A stretch of DNA of 64,000 nucleotides from Linyphia triangularis (GCA_963978545.1 OZ021722.1:11623401-11687400); one strand, 5' to 3'; positions 20,583 through 34,049 are shown, counted from the stretch's first letter. The notes: generated by a model from the sequence alone, not told the origin. Numbers and translations are program-made.

Positions 20583-23368
20583 ATACTAATAAAAAAAAAA
20601 GAGCTTTTTTCTGTATAAGCGATCTTAGTACGACTTATATAAATAATTGTAATTTCAAATTGCAATAAAATATATTATTACTCAAGTTTTTATTCCAAGT
20701 TGTTTAGTATATATGCTACATTATGAACTATAGGTCTTGAGTGTTAATATCATCGTAAAGATATAATAAATAATATAATAATTAAAGTTAATTGGTGATT
20801 CTAAATGCGGAAAACAAAACAAAATCCGATTGAATTATTATTTTATGAAGAGATTTTTTTTTTTTAAATTTTAATTCAGGGTTGGAAAAAATCCAGGGTT
20901 TTTAAAGAAAAAAATTTTTTTTGGTTAAACAAGGCTTTTTTTATTATAAATCCTTTCTAATTACTTAGATACATATTTATAAATAAAATTTGACATTAAC
21001 TAGAATAATTAATGTTCAAATAACTATTAATATTCCTTCTGAAAATAACTTAATCTAAATAAACAATTGTTGTTAATTATATCATAATTTTAATGTTTTA
21101 TTGAGAGGTACTATTTTTTAAATTCAATACATGCAGTATATAATACAATGGTAATTTTTTACTACATAATACATAGAATATTGCTCTTAGATTCATCTTT
21201 AATGGTGATAAATTATTCAAAACGATATGTTTAAGATTTAGAAATAAGTTGTCAAAACACAAAACCTTTATTTTACAAACAAATTTAAAATGTAGACTAT
21301 AATTTAAGTTTAATTAATAATTTTGAATAATTGTAAAACATTAATATATCTGTTACATTAATTTAAAAACTTATTGTTCAATAGTCTTTAAATGCAAGAT
21401 TTATTTAAAAATAGATTAGAACTTAATCTATCGATAGTATTCGTATAATTTTTCATTTACAAAAACATCACTCAATCATGTATAGTACCAAGAATCTAGA
21501 TATTTCATTTAGTGAATTATTTTCTTAAAAATTATGAAGAAAACTAAATTCTCATTTCTTTATTTCATTTAAAACAAATTTTGGATTTAACATTTTGAAA
21601 AAAAAACAAAAAAAACAAGTTCTTCTTTTTCTAAAACCTGTCTAGAACGCAACAATTGTACAACTCCAAAACGAAAGAAAATATTCTCTCAAGATTCGTT
21701 GTAGTTGTTTTTGCACTAAAAGTTATTTAAATTTCATTCAATAAATCAGAATTAAACTTTTTTTTATATTATTTTCTTGCATTCGCCATCATTCTATAAC
21801 TTACATTTTCAATAAATTCCTTTTGAAAAAGATATATTTGGCATGAAAAAATTTTGGTTAAATGTATAAGTTATTTACAACATCAAGTAATTTGAAAACT
21901 CTAATTTTAAATAAATATAAATAAATATAAACAAATAAATAAATATAAATGCATAAATATAAATAAATAAAAATATATAAATATAAATAAATACAATTTT
22001 AAATTATTTTAAAAAAAATTTTTTTAAAAAATTGTGTTTTTTTTTGTTTTGTTTTTTTAGAAAAAAAACTATTTGGTTTAAACCAATGCCAACCTTGTTT
22101 TAATTGAAGATTTAGTTTATAAATTTTGTAATAGCACATTATTTTCAGATTCTTAGTGATTATTTTGGTAGTGAGACAATACAACAATAAAATAACATCA
22201 CAATAATAAAAAAAAATCATTAAATGAAACATTTTAAATAAGATTAGATTCGTTAAAATAATAAAATACTTCTCTTAAAACTAAAATCATTCTTTTGAAA
22301 CAGCCTGAAAATCATACAAATTTACTTTGAAATCATACAAATACTTTTATAACAAAAAAAAATCGATTATTTTTAATTATTTATAAATATTTTAAATGTT
22401 TTTTTTTCGCAATTATTTGTTGCTACTGTAGATAAACACTACTTAAGTACTTAGTGACTTAAATTTGCTTTTTGTAAAGTAATGCATTTAAGTTGTCAGT
22501 TTCACATGATAAATATATATATATTGTTAATGAGTAATCCGTTATATATAAAAAAAAAAAAAAATCTCGAAATATTTTCTGCTGGTTTAATGGTGTAAAT
22601 AAATTTATTTATTCCCTACTTAGTAATGTATCAATATTTTAAATTTTTGTAATGAAAAAATTATTAAATTGTATCATAAGATATAAGAATGAGGTTGTTG
22701 AGAACCTATACGTTTTGAAGTGCATAATATTTATTTGAAAATCTGTCTAATACGGTTTAATTTTTATATGGGCAAAATTATTTTCAGCTTGTACATTCTT
22801 TTTTAGAATAAAATAACAAGTATCTATACGAACCACAAAATCTTCTTTATAATTATCTTACGCAATATTGAAATCCGAATACCCTAATCCAACAATCCGA
22901 TTTTATTTTAGGGAAGGGGGTGAGACACATTTCATTTTTCTCTTTAATTTTGCAGATATCATTATGATTTTTTTTTTCTATTAATGTATACAAAATACAA
23001 CTTTTTGCAAAACAATATTACTACTTTTAATACTTTTTTAAAAACAATATTTAAAAAAAATTATTGTTTTTGAGATTTGGTATTACTTATTTTTGATATT
23101 TGTCAAAAAATTATTTATTGATAAACAAAAATTAAACATTTTTGCAGACAAAAAGATATATTTAACAAACTTGTCTGTACAGATTTTTATTTGTAAAATA
23201 ACTTTTTTTTTAATAATTGAAAAGAATTAATAATTTCACCTGTTCACTTTAAATAAAAAAATTAAAAAAAATTTTTATACCATTCCTACAGATTACATAC
23301 TATGTACTATATAGTATATTAAAGTACTATGTTTGAAAATATATTGTAGCAAGTTTGAAAATGTTTCT
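20583..23368. other. Very AT-rich, featureless stretch
   Basis: About 2.8 kb of A/T-dominated sequence with short TAAATATAAA repeats (21900-22000). No frame, TIR or tRNA-like sequence was seen. It could be intron or old degraded repeats. Confidence 0.5.
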
Positions 23369-23382
23369 TCAAATAGATCTGA

Positions 23383-23566
23383 GCCGACCAAACGGTATAG
23401 TGGTTAGCGTGCTATCTTCTAGACCGCGAGGTTGCGGGTTCGAGTAGTCCCGTGTTAGGCATGGGTGTTTGTAAATGTATGTTGGCTTGTCTAATGACGA
23501 ATGTTTCGGCGCATTATAGCCCTCGTGTTGCTGACGGCGCCAGATAATCTGAAAACAACCAACCAA
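23383..23566 (+). mobile_element. SINE-A copy 10
   Basis: The tail is extended to AACCAACCAA, showing a variable AACC-type end. The B box is disrupted by a 3-nt duplication (GAGTAGTCCC). A perfect 14-bp target duplication, TCAAATAGATCTGA, lies at 23369-23382 and 23567-23580. Confidence 0.93.
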
Positions 23567-23580
23567 TCAAATAGATCTGA

Positions 23581-25468
23581 ACTTATATCAATTTAAAATT
23601 CGTAGAACATGAAACAAAAAAATCAACAATGAGAGAAATGGGCGCAAAGTTACAAAACCCAATGCCCTAGTTAGTGATGTAAAAACTTTGTTCGCTTAAA
23701 ATAATAGTTTTATTCAACGTAGAAGTATAATAGTAAATTCCCGCTTTTTTTAAAAAACGAGTGAAATTAGTAAATATTTATGAAGAATTTCTTTCTGATT
23801 CCGAATATTTACACAAAAGTTCTTTTAAAAAAAATTAGTTATTTAAATATTAAGAAAATGCCCCAAAACCAGTTCGATCAAAACATTCAAAAAAATCCGT
23901 GACATCAAGAAATCCTATCGTTTATGTAGTTATCGTGATATTTCTGCCAAATAGTTGGCGTTGGTAGACCGTTGCCATTTCCCTTACAGGTTGGCGCGAT
24001 TTGCGAGAAACTTGCAAAACTGGTTTCCGCTGCCGCATTTCAAACCAAAATGTTTAGGAAGCATTGACGTCACATTCAATTCGAGCCGAGTGAATCGTTT
24101 TCTCGCCAATGTCTAACAACAGAACTTTCATTACAAGTTTAAAAAAAAAGAAAGAAAAAAGCGCATTGAGCAGAAATTTGTGTGTTTATGGCTTTTTCGA
24201 AGCATTTAGAATTGAATAAAAAAAAAAAATAATAAAATGATGGAATAGTCCATTGTGGTGTCTTTGGATTCGAAATAAAATGATTTTTAAGCAATATTAT
24301 CTTTAACGTTTTTGAACATTTTGTCTTCCTTTCCCCCTTTAAATGCATATTAAATTCTCCTCAATAGTAAACACAACTTTTATAGCATATATAATGAAAA
24401 ATCAGCTAATTCGGACATTTGCCCTTTTCTAATATAAATAGCATGAAATATGCCTTATTATTTTTTTTTTTTTTTTTTTTTTATATATTCCTTTGTCATT
24501 TTTATTTTTCATTGTTGTCGCGTAAATGTTGCATATGAAACAAACTATTTTGGACATTTGTCTCATTTTCTAATATCCAAAACTTTTCATAATTGATTTC
24601 AGTTCTTAAACACCTCTCTAACAAACGTTGAACTCTTTTAACACAAGCGCGTTCAACGGGAAAAACAGAATCATTGAAAATCGCCATCAACCAAAAACGT
24701 CACGCGCACTATTTTTTTTTTTAAGTATCTTTAAAATCGTACCGCGGAACATCTGTCGTTCTATTATGAAACGACAACGACAGTCAAAAGACCCCCCCCC
24801 CATCCCCTCCCTCCTCTCCAGTTCGTGGCTGTTGACAATATAGGGACATCAATTCATACCCCCCCCCCCCTTCACCTTTTATGCTTCGACAGTTACTGGA
24901 GTTCTACCGAATAACCGTTGGATCTACCTTGAAATCGTCGAGAAGATTTTATATATATTATACATATAGTGGAGAGTGAGTGGGGAGGGGGGGGGGGAAT
25001 ACTTAGGCAATTGAAGAATAATCCCTTCGAGAAAAACGTTTGCGCGTGCACGCGTTTGTAGAAATACTTAGCCCTTATGTTGCCTCTAAAATGTCCTGTA
25101 TGAGAACTAAGTACGTTTTAAGACAGGACTCGTTTTTACAAATTGACTCTCAGGATAAACTAGGACTAGACCCTTTGGCGAGATGAACTGAATACTATTT
25201 TTAAAACTCCCCCTATCGTTTTAATAAAATTTTGTATCCCGTCTTGGATAGGACTAAATAGTTAACTATATAACAAGGACCGATTTTCAGCCAATACAAA
25301 CTTATTTTGGCAGCTAATTTAGTTCGCTACGTATGCGTTTTTTGAAAAAGCATAACCCAATAAAATTGGAAATCTAGCTTTTTTGTATTCCTAAAACAAG
25401 GGCTGATCCAGGGTTTTATTAAGGTGGGGACGAGGGCTTTGGAAGAGTTTAGGTTAATTTTGTTGCTC
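23581..25468. other. No gene recognised; GC-richer island near 23940-24130
   Basis: The island holds TGACGTCA (CRE-like) and TTGGCGCGATTTGCG and could be regulatory, but no exon follows. C and G homopolymer runs occur at 24791-24800, 24860-24870 and 24990-25000. Confidence 0.35.
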
Positions 25469-25472
25469 TTAA

Positions 25473-26326
25473 GGTACCAGTACACGTTGAAACTTTTTTT
25501 TTTTTTAATTTTGAAGCCACAGTAACAAAATTTGCACACTTCCCAAGTATTCTAAAACTAGCATATTTGCTTTAGAAGAAAAAAAAATCATTTAATTAAT
25601 TAATTAATTAATTATAATTTGATTAACTAATTAGTGTCTAACGACATCGGTCATAATTTTAATTATAATTAATATAACATTTTAATTTTAGTTGCAAGCC
25701 AAAAGCACTGATCTTCCACAGGGAGCTTACTAGATTATGACTCTAACTTAATAGTCTTTTTAAATAAAGAGTTTAGTAAACACTAAAAAAAGCACATTTT
25801 TTTTCAAAAAACGCAAGTTTAAAAATTAATTATTTTAGATCTATGTTTGAATGTAGTAGGATCTTTTCTCAGAAATATACCCTTTAAAATACCACAAATT
25901 TTTTTAAATCGGTTACTTTAAACTGAAGCTATCAACGGTAGAATGAAGTCTTACAGTGACAAAACAAGTTCTTCAGAAATTGAGTTTGAAGTTTTCAATC
26001 CAGATTTTTTATACAAAACACAGTTTGGTGCAGTTGGTACTTTACAGTTAAAGCTACAGTTACACCTTGTTAAACTGTTTAAACTATTCTTAAATTATAA
26101 AATATACATAAATAACTACTATCGGTGACATACATTTAGCTCCTAAAGTTATCGAAAAACAAAAACAAAATTTTTCGATGTGTACCTTTACTAAAATGAA
26201 CGTAACTTAAAAGCTATTTTGAATTTATTAAATAAAATGATGTAATTTTGAAGTAAAAATGCGTCATAAAAAAACAAAAATACGTATTTCCACTGAAATT
26301 CGATATTTCCAACGTGTACTGGTACC
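25473..26326. mobile_element. TTAA-flanked TIR element, 854 bp
   Basis: The ends GGTACCAGTACACGTTGAAA and ...CCAACGTGTACTGGTACC are near-perfect inverted repeats, each flanked directly by TTAA (25469-25472 and 26327-26330). A TTAA duplication fits piggyBac-like or Kolobok elements; the GGTACC start is not diagnostic. A 61-codon frame inside is not recognisable as transposase. Confidence 0.7.
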
Positions 26327-26330
26327 TTAA

Positions 26331-26991
26331 GTTATATTAACTGTACCATGGGATAACTTAATTTGATTACACATAATATGTTAGACAGGTAAAAAGTCTC
26401 AATAACATAAAGGTGACTCTAGGATTGGCTACGTGTGAATTTACGACAGCAAATTAGAGTTGTCTTTAACTACATGGTTCAAGATGAATTCCGTTTAAAT
26501 ATAATAGAAAAGATAATCCAATAACGAGTACATATACAACAACCAAAACTATAATTTGCTTGGTTGTCTTTGCTTGGTCCTTGGAATTTTCATCTCCATT
26601 TTCTGGTATAAGAACATTTAAGTTTTAAAGATGTTCAGTACGGATTCACCAAATCTTGATTGACTTCATCTAAAAACCTGAGAGCAACGCTCTTAAAACG
26701 TGAGCGGTAAAAACAATACAGTACATTGATTTTATTTTGAATTCCAATCTTTCACATGTTCATATGCTTATTATATACATAAATTAAATAATTAAATATC
26801 TGTGTTAGTTTTGGACAAAATTATGTTGTATAAATGTAAAGTAAGTTATATAAATTTAGCATTATTTTGTAAAATAGAAAATTATATAAAATTTTATTTT
26901 TGAGTTATTTTTGGCTGTTCACTGTACCCTTAACATAATTATTTTAACTTGACTTATTTTATTGGAAATTTGTGCCGATATAAATATAAAA
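26331..26991. other. No gene recognised
   Basis: AT-rich single-copy-looking sequence. Nothing is supported. Confidence 0.5.
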
Positions 26992-27432
26992 CATAGTAGC
27001 CACAGAACCTGGAAATCAGGGAAATGTAAGGTAGCTTTCCGAGTCTGAAAAAAAATCAGGGAAATGTCTGGGAATTTTTTTAAACTTCGCAAAAGTCAGG
27101 GATTTTTCTATAGTTTTGAAGGTACGATTCCCCGCTCATCCATATTTTTGCGCCATTTTTCTGGAAAATTGGGAATTTTCTGGAAGAACTTTCATATTAT
27201 GGTATAATTTAAACTTTCCATTACTGCTAAAATTATTTTTTTTTTAAATTGCCACACTGTCTCTTTGGCATAAATGCTCTATTTGATCTACACATCTTTA
27301 AAAATTGGGGAAATTAAAAAAAAAACAAAAAAAACAAAAAAAAAACTGCTGTTTAATTAGGGATTTTTTTTAAATATCTGTCATGGAATTATCAGGGAAC
27401 TTTTTTTTTTACCGAATTTTGTGTCCACCCTG
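26992..27432. mobile_element. hAT-like non-autonomous element, 441 bp
   Basis: The right end ...TTTTGTGTCCACCCTG complements CAGGGTGGACACAAAA. The left end CATAGTAGCCACAGAACCTGG is a decayed version of the CAGGGTGGCCACA pattern. Subterminal ATCAGGGAA blocks occur near both ends in opposite orientation. The target duplication is unclear in A-rich flanks. Confidence 0.5.
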
Positions 27433-27889
27433 TAAAATAATCGGAGCGATTTTATGTTCCAGTATAAGTCTCTGGCATAGTGAAAGTCGTACAAGAAAAA
27501 GGTCCGAATTCCACAAGCATTTCCTAATTACAGTTACATTGAGTAAATATTCTTCTCATTGATTCTCGGAACAGTTGCAACTTTAAAAGTGAATTCATTA
27601 GTTGGACATTACCCAAGCACACCGCAAGGAAGGAAAACATGGCCAGGAGATGATGTTTTCGGTGTTGCTCACTTCCGATTGGCGGAAAGGTCGAGACTGA
27701 CGACAGAAATTTAAGTGGCGCAGGAAAGCACTCAGGGGCGTTGAATGAAGACCTTATCAAGATATGTTATCGAGATAGAATAGAGAAACAAATAATGCCA
27801 AACTCTTTGCATAGGTGCGTAATATGCGGACGACAATGTGTTGGCATTTAGTAATTCGTCTCTCTGTAATAAGGATAACTAATAAGAAA
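27433..27889. other. No gene recognised
   Basis: Mixed-composition block with an open minus-strand frame at 27524-27760 that lacks recognisable motifs. Confidence 0.4.
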
Positions 27890-28028
27890 CTAGGGGTGCG
27901 GAACATCGCACAACTTTCAATTACACCATAATACTGTTGTCAATTTGTGTCATTTACCGTTTTTTATAGTTTGATCATTCAGAAAAAATTCCCAGTTTAG
28001 CGATATTTTTTGAGATAATTCTTGTATG

Positions 28029-28067
<39 letters not shown>

Positions 28068-28566
28068 GCCAAATTGAGTATTTTGACTATATACTTTTCA
28101 ATAATTCTTATATTATCCTTTCTTTTAAGTAAAGCTGAGGAGAGAAGAAAAAACGATCGCTGATGAGGTATGCTCAAAGAAAGAACTCTGTGTTGAAGGC
28201 ATTCGTTTTTCAACTTTTTACGCCATTGAAGCATTTTTATGGGAATTTTGGAGGTGGGAATATTTAGAACATCTTAAGAGGCATTACCACAGCGATTTTC
28301 ATTAAAATCGTGTCAGCCGTTTTTTTAGCAATTACTGAAAAACAAGATTTTTTCAATGGCAGCTACCTTATGCGCATGCGCTATTTTGACAAAAACCTTA
28401 ATGGTAGTTCCCATTGTCACCACTAACCCGCTAACCAAATTTGAGTATCCTAGGTCAATTTTTTCGGAAGTTATGCTGACCACAGACACATAATTTTTTT
28501 CTAGACAACTTTTTCGAAATAAAGATGTTCCAACACGTGGAGAAATGTAAAAAAAAAATCGATTTT
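27890..28566 (-). mobile_element. Dispersed repeat D, copy 2
   Basis: Minus-strand copy. On its own strand the 3' end reads GTGCGATGTTCCGCACCCCTAG followed by T, read here as two pieces: GTGCG-loop-CGCAC, then CC and CTAG. The stem is a covarying version of that in the 36189 copy. It is joined head to head with the next copy. Confidence 0.75.
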
Positions 28567-29445
28567 ATTGTTTTCGGTCGAAAAAAAGAAGGAAGAAAAA
28601 TCGATTATTATTATTATTTACATTTCTCCACGTTTTGGAACATCCTGATTTCCAAAAAATGGTCTAGGAAAAATGTCTTTCTGTGTACGTGGTCAGCATA
28701 ACTCCCGAACTTATTGTCCTACGATGTACAAGTTTGGTGTACGAGTTAGTGAAGGCCACGGTATGTGTTATTAAGGTTTTTGTCAATATTGCGCTTAATC
28801 AAAGCATGAATCAGTAATTCATGTTTTTCAGAAATTGCTAACAACCACTTGTAACGATTTTTGTCGAGATCGCTATGATAATGCCTTTTAAGATGTTCGA
28901 AACATCCCACCCCCAAAATTCCCATAAAAATGCTATAAAAGTGTAAAAAGTTGAAAAACGAATGTCTTTAACTCATGAGTTCTCTACCTTTGAACATCGC
29001 TCTCCAACGACCCTTCTTCTCCTCTCCTGTGTTTCACTTACACGAAAGGATAATGTAAGAGTTATAGAAAAGTATATCGCAAATTCGTCATTTAGGCTTT
29101 TATTATTATTATTTATTATTAATATTATTATTATTAATATTATTATTATTAATATTAATATTATTATTAATATTATTATTATTATTATTATTATTATTGT
29201 TATGAATATTAATATTATTATTATTAATATTATTATTATTAATATTATTAATTATAATATTATTAATAATTATTTTTATTTTTTGCCCATGTAAAGACTA
29301 TCGCCAAAAAATTGCCCAAGTGGCCATTTTTTTCAAATGAATAAAAGTTTAAAAAAGATAAATAACACTATTCCATGTCAAATTTAAATGTAGTGATCAG
29401 TATTATAGTGCAATTAAAAGTTTTGCGATGTTCCACACCCTTTAT
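28567..29445 (+). mobile_element. Dispersed repeat D, copy 3, expanded by (TTA)n
   Basis: Starts ATTGTTTTCGGTCG and follows D landmarks up to GCGATGTTCCACACCC. About 175 bp of TTA/TAA trinucleotide repeat (29100-29275) is embedded where other copies have a short T-rich tract. The 3' end is mutated. Confidence 0.7.
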
Positions 29446-31048
29446 TTTGTAGATATTAGGGGCTCAAGACCGAAAGCGCTCATTGATAGAAATGAAACCA
29501 TTTGCAACGTGTTCCGGATATTACGGTTTTCCTGTTCTATTTGTCTGCTTAGAGTATTCTTAAATTTTTAAGATTTATTAAAATTGCTTATTGTGCAGCA
29601 AAGCAACTATGAAGACTGACAAAAATGTTTAGATCGTTTTATAAGTTAATTTAAGGAGTATTAATGTTTCGATTAAATGTCTAAAAATGTGTCACTGTCA
29701 ACACTATGAATGACGTAAACGAGACGAGAAATGCAATTCGTCTCATACTTCAGAACTATGTACAACGCAAGGAAGAATGAGAAAAAAAAAAGAAGAAAAA
29801 AATGAACTAAAAGTGTAGAAAAAAACTTTGAAATATACTTTGAAACATTTTTATAAAAAAACAACAACAAAGAAACAAATGTTACTCATAATAAGAAAGA
29901 AATTATATGACACTCAGAAGAAGTTATACTCATTTGGGACAAACTCTTTGCGGACAAAATAAATACTGCGCCGTACCACGAGACAAACTCCCCAAATAAA
30001 CTTTTTCATCAACCCTCTCCTCGAAATGAAAGAAACAGGAAACACGTTCACATAAGGGAAAAAAAAAAAAAAAAAAAAAAAAACATGCTATCAAAAAATA
30101 ATAATACGTAAATAAATAAATTACATTGTACCGCGCACTTGTTTATTATTAATTCCTCATAAAAAGCAGAGTATACAAGTCTTATCCCCCAAACGATAAT
30201 CAACATTATATCTTATCCCTCTTTCAAAAAAAAAATATATATATATATATATAAAAAAATAAGGATGCCCCCCATTCAGGCCATTAGCTCGAGATGACAC
30301 AAATTGTCCCATAGTGAATTCGTGTCTTCCTATTTCGTTACCGTAAACACCGCGACAAAAAACCGCGCCACAACAGAAAAAAAAATTATTTAAAAAAACG
30401 CGCGGCAAATTAGCGGGGTAAAAACGTCCCTCCATCTCACCCTCCTCGGTTATTTTTTCGCCATGTCGGGCACATTACATGTCCCTTTCAGGGAGTATTT
30501 TTCATTAACGTCTTCAGACTACCTTGACTCTATCTCCCCCTTATGGGCCATTTATCATATTAAACTTGCCCGTGAGGCAGATAGTTATATTTCTTGTTTA
30601 TTATAAAGAAGTGGGAGGAGGGGGCGGGGGGGGGGCTAAGATAGGAGACTCAGTATAACCTTTTCAGACGTTCATGAGTTTCTTAGGAAAAATTGTTCAC
30701 AATCATTTTTTTTTTTTTTTTGGTAAATCATTCTTGTAAAAGTATTAATTCGTTTTGGGGGAAGGTTTTAGGGGTGTTTCCACAAAAGTAATCACCATTG
30801 ATGAGTGTTACTTTTGTTTTTGTTACGTAGCCACAAAAGTATCTTTTGCACTCCCCCATACTTCTACTCCAGAAAAGCTACTTTTCACTAGCACCATAGC
30901 ACATGAGGCATGCCAACTCTCACCAGGGAATACAAATTAGTTATAAAGTCGTTGTCATTATCAGTATAATTTTTAAGAGGAAGTCCTAATATGGATCATT
31001 CCCTGTACTCACTCTGTTGCATTCTCCTTAGCCTTAGTTCATTTATAT
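29446..31048. other. Mostly featureless; small ORF noted separately
   Basis: Holds A-rich and GGGGCGGGGG tracts (30622-30633). No tRNA or TIR element was recognised. Confidence 0.4.
30463..30606 (+). CDS. Candidate short ORF or first exon (47 codons)
   Basis: An ATG in fair context (GCC ATG T) opens 47 codons of mixed, protein-like composition (starts MSGTLHVPFREYFSL, ends ADSYISCLL). A GTGAGG donor-like site at about 30571 could instead end an exon inside the frame. Slightly raised GC and a pyrimidine-rich leader precede it. No family is recognised and chance is a serious alternative. Confidence 0.22.
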   Translation: MSGTLHVPFREYFSLTSSDYLDSISPLWAIYHIKLAREADSYISCLL

Positions 31049-31525
31049 TGTTACGAATTTTTGTATATTTGTAAATATTTCGTAGTGTTAATTATGTAAA
31101 TAGGAAAATTTATGTACATTTTGCATAAGGCAGTGCAATAGTTCGTCTTAACTTGGCTTCCCTGCAGTGTGTCTATTAATGCTTGATAACGAGTTTTACA
31201 GAGATAACGCTGGGAAGCGAGTTTTACAAGGAGCAGTGCATTTAACATTATGGCAATGGCAATCTCGCCAAATTGGTGAGATAGAGCCAAGTTGGCGACT
31301 GTGTTGGAGACTAATTTTTGTCTCTAAATTTGTCGAGAAATCGCCAAATGTCGCCAAACTTGGCGACCATTTGGCGAAATTTTCGGTCCCCTTGTACATG
31401 TATAGGACTTTTCAACCACCACCTGGAAAGTTCTCCAATTATATACCCCTAGAAGTTTCAAGAACGTTCGCCTCCCCTATATGAGATCGGCCAAGTGAGC
31501 GGGGAGTAGTTGCACGCAACAATAT
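31049..31525 (+). mobile_element. Possible solo or degraded LTR (gypsy-like)
   Basis: It starts TGTTACGAATTTTTGTATAT, resembling arthropod Ty3/gypsy LTR starts, and contains a TATA-like CCTATATGAGATCGG and GAGCGGGGAGTAGTTGC near the expected R/U5 region. No CA end, no target duplication and no internal coding region are seen, and element C begins at its right edge. The resemblance is from memory of LTR style, so confidence is low. Confidence 0.28.
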
Positions 31526-31905
31526 GACTACTTTGTATAAAACCTTGAAATCTGGTGAGTAGATACGAAATTAATCACTTCTTCATGAAATGACATAAAT
31601 TGTTTTAATTTAATGTATATTTATTATGAATGAAATTTAAAAAAAAAAAAAAAAAAAAGCTAAATACTATTACAGGTGGCGCCACTGCATCAGCATTGAC
31701 GTAAAGATTTCAAGTATAGAATGAAATATATTAGACACTATTTTCGAGTTTTCGATTTATGTCATTTCATTAAGTGGTCATTTTTGTACATACTCACCAA
31801 ATTTCAAGTTTTTATATTAAGTACTAGTTTGCTAAATGAATTGGACTAGAAGATTGCAACATAGCGAGTATAGGAAATAATCCTTATTAAGACTTGCTCT
31901 TAAAG
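31500..31905. mobile_element. Long-TIR element C, copy 2
   Basis: Matches the copy at 6358: ATGAAATGACATAAATTGTT, GGTGGCGCCACTGC, TATGTCATTTCATTAA and TACTCACCAAATTTCAAG. The arms are complementary over about 85 bp. The outer left end is eroded. Confidence 0.65.
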
Positions 31906-33600
31906 AATAATGTTCAACAATTTCCTAATTTTTATTCCCCTCTTGTTTTATTTTTCTGTTATAGATTTGCGTCATGCTTTGCAAATTATATTTAAAAAAA
32001 AAGATTCTTTGTCAGAAATTTCATTTTTCCCTCTGTCTCATTTGGATCTCTCTGGATTTTGTTGAATGTTTTGATCAGACTGGTTTTGGGGCATTTTCTT
32101 TTCTTACTATTTAAATAACTAATTTTATTTAAATAACTTTTGTTTAAATATTTGGAATCAAAGAAGTTCTTCATAAATATAAACTAATTTCACTCGTTTT
32201 TTTTTTTAAAAAAAAGGCGGAAATTGTCCATTACCGCTCATGCACTTTCATTTTTTTTTTTTAATTTGGCACATTTGTTGCATTAGCACTGCTATACAAC
32301 ATTAGCCGTGTAGTATTACGCAAAGCGCATTTAACCTTGTTTACAACCACGGCGTTGCCAAAACCTCAAGACTTAATGAGCTCATCGAGATGTCTGCCCA
32401 CCTGACCAATGGGAGATAAGCTTCCTTGAGAAATCTTTTTCGTTCGTTTTTATTACATTTTTTTTTTTTAAACCAACCACCGACACTGGACCTGATTGGT
32501 CACCTTCCGCTGACGAAAAAGAAAGAAATGGAAGTAAAAAAATAAAGCCTTGACCTGACCTGTGATGCGGTGGTTCGCATTAAGAACGAACGTAATATTA
32601 GAGCAAGAGGCGTGGGAAATGTCGTTATAAAGAAAGAACGTAAATGTAAACGCAATTGGAGGGTGGAGCGCCTTGTCAGACTTGAAGTGCTTTTGACCTG
32701 ATTATGCCACTGGCGTTCTTTTTTTTCTTTTTTTAAAAAAACCACCAAAGGGTCGAAAGGAAATTAAAGGATTAAAAAAAAAAAAAAAAAAAAAAAAAAA
32801 TAGGAACATGATGTAGTATGTTATGTTGGATAAACCTGAATGTCTGGAGCTGAAATGTGGGCATTTAAATCACTTGAATGTAGTTTGAATTTGATATCGG
32901 TATCCATTATAGAATATCTACGTTTTTCTCCTTTGAGTGACATTACTTTTTGTTGTTGTTGTTGTTGTTGTTGTAAATTCATGATAAAGTTTTAGAAATG
33001 GTATGGTGACAAACATATACATATACTTTTGCAAAATTATTCTTTGCTTGAAAGTTGAGTTGGCTTTCTTCGTCTTTTGACGTTTTCTTAACCCAAATCA
33101 CGAAAGGGCAAATATCTCGATGGCATTTGGCCCTTCATCCATATCTTCAAAGACGTGGAAATGAATGTTTCTTGATGCCATCTTTTTTTTTTTAACCTAT
33201 AATATAACTGAAATATTAATGTAAGTGAAAATCTGTCATTTTGGATTATGGACACCTTTTTGTTTTATTGCCTGGTTTGAAGCGTAAGCCTAGTTCTTTT
33301 TTGGATGATTTTCTTTCAGTGGTGATATAAATATACTGTTTTTTAAAAAAAACTAGGTCGTAATTAGACTACTATCTAGAATAATCAACATAAACTTAAA
33401 AACATCTTACAATTACAGGTGATAATTTGTAATATTGAACAGACAGCACAAGTAAGGGGACAAAATGCCAAATTGATACAATTTTGCAGTCAAAGTTTCT
33501 GAAATTTCAAAAACGAGGAGACAAATCCCGTCCTTTTTCTTCATTTTCCTAAATATCTGTCGCTATATACAATGACGTTATGATACTTCTATTAATGGCG
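31906..33600. other. No gene recognised; CCAAT-containing block at 32280-32720
   Basis: The block is GC-richer, with GACCAATGGG and GATTGGTCA in opposite orientation and a 37-codon open frame ending at 32420. It could be a promoter, but no exon is convincing. (GTT)n occurs at 32950-32973 and poly(A) at 32772-32801. Confidence 0.3.
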
Positions 33601-33995
33601 ACAACAACAATAATAATAGAAACAAACAACAATTATGATATTACCGCCAATTATAATAACAGCAATAAAATAAACAATAATCCTAATGAATAATAACAAC
33701 GAAATAAGTAACATTAATAATAACAATAGTATTAAAGGCTACCACGGTAGCAATAGTAATATTGGTAACTATATTAATAATCATAACGATGATGATAATA
33801 ACAATCTTAATTATAATGATAGTAATAACAGTAATCTTATTTGTAACAACAACAACACTAATAATCATGACAACACTAATAATAACAATGACAACAACAA
33901 TAATAACAATGACAACAACAATAATAATAACAATGACAACAATAATACTTACAACAATACTCATAATTATGACAACAATAATAACAACACAACAA
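33600..33995. repeat. Imperfect (AAY)n trinucleotide tract
   Basis: AAC/AAT repeats interspersed with GAC and CAT run for about 400 bp. They create an Asn-rich frame on plus and Ile/Val-rich frames on the other frames. There is no splice or start context, so this is treated as simple repeat. Confidence 0.9.
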
Positions 33996-34049
33996 TAGTA
34001 ATTAATACTCTTAATGTTTATTTCGTTCCTTGCTACAAACAAGTCTAAT

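Noticed and set aside
28962..29294. 110-codon Ile/Asn repeat frame
   Set aside because: (TTA)n expansion within a copy of repeat D.
33683..34048. 120-codon Asn-rich frame and antisense Ile/Val-rich frame
   Set aside because: Imperfect AAY trinucleotide repeat, open in several frames, with no start or splice context.
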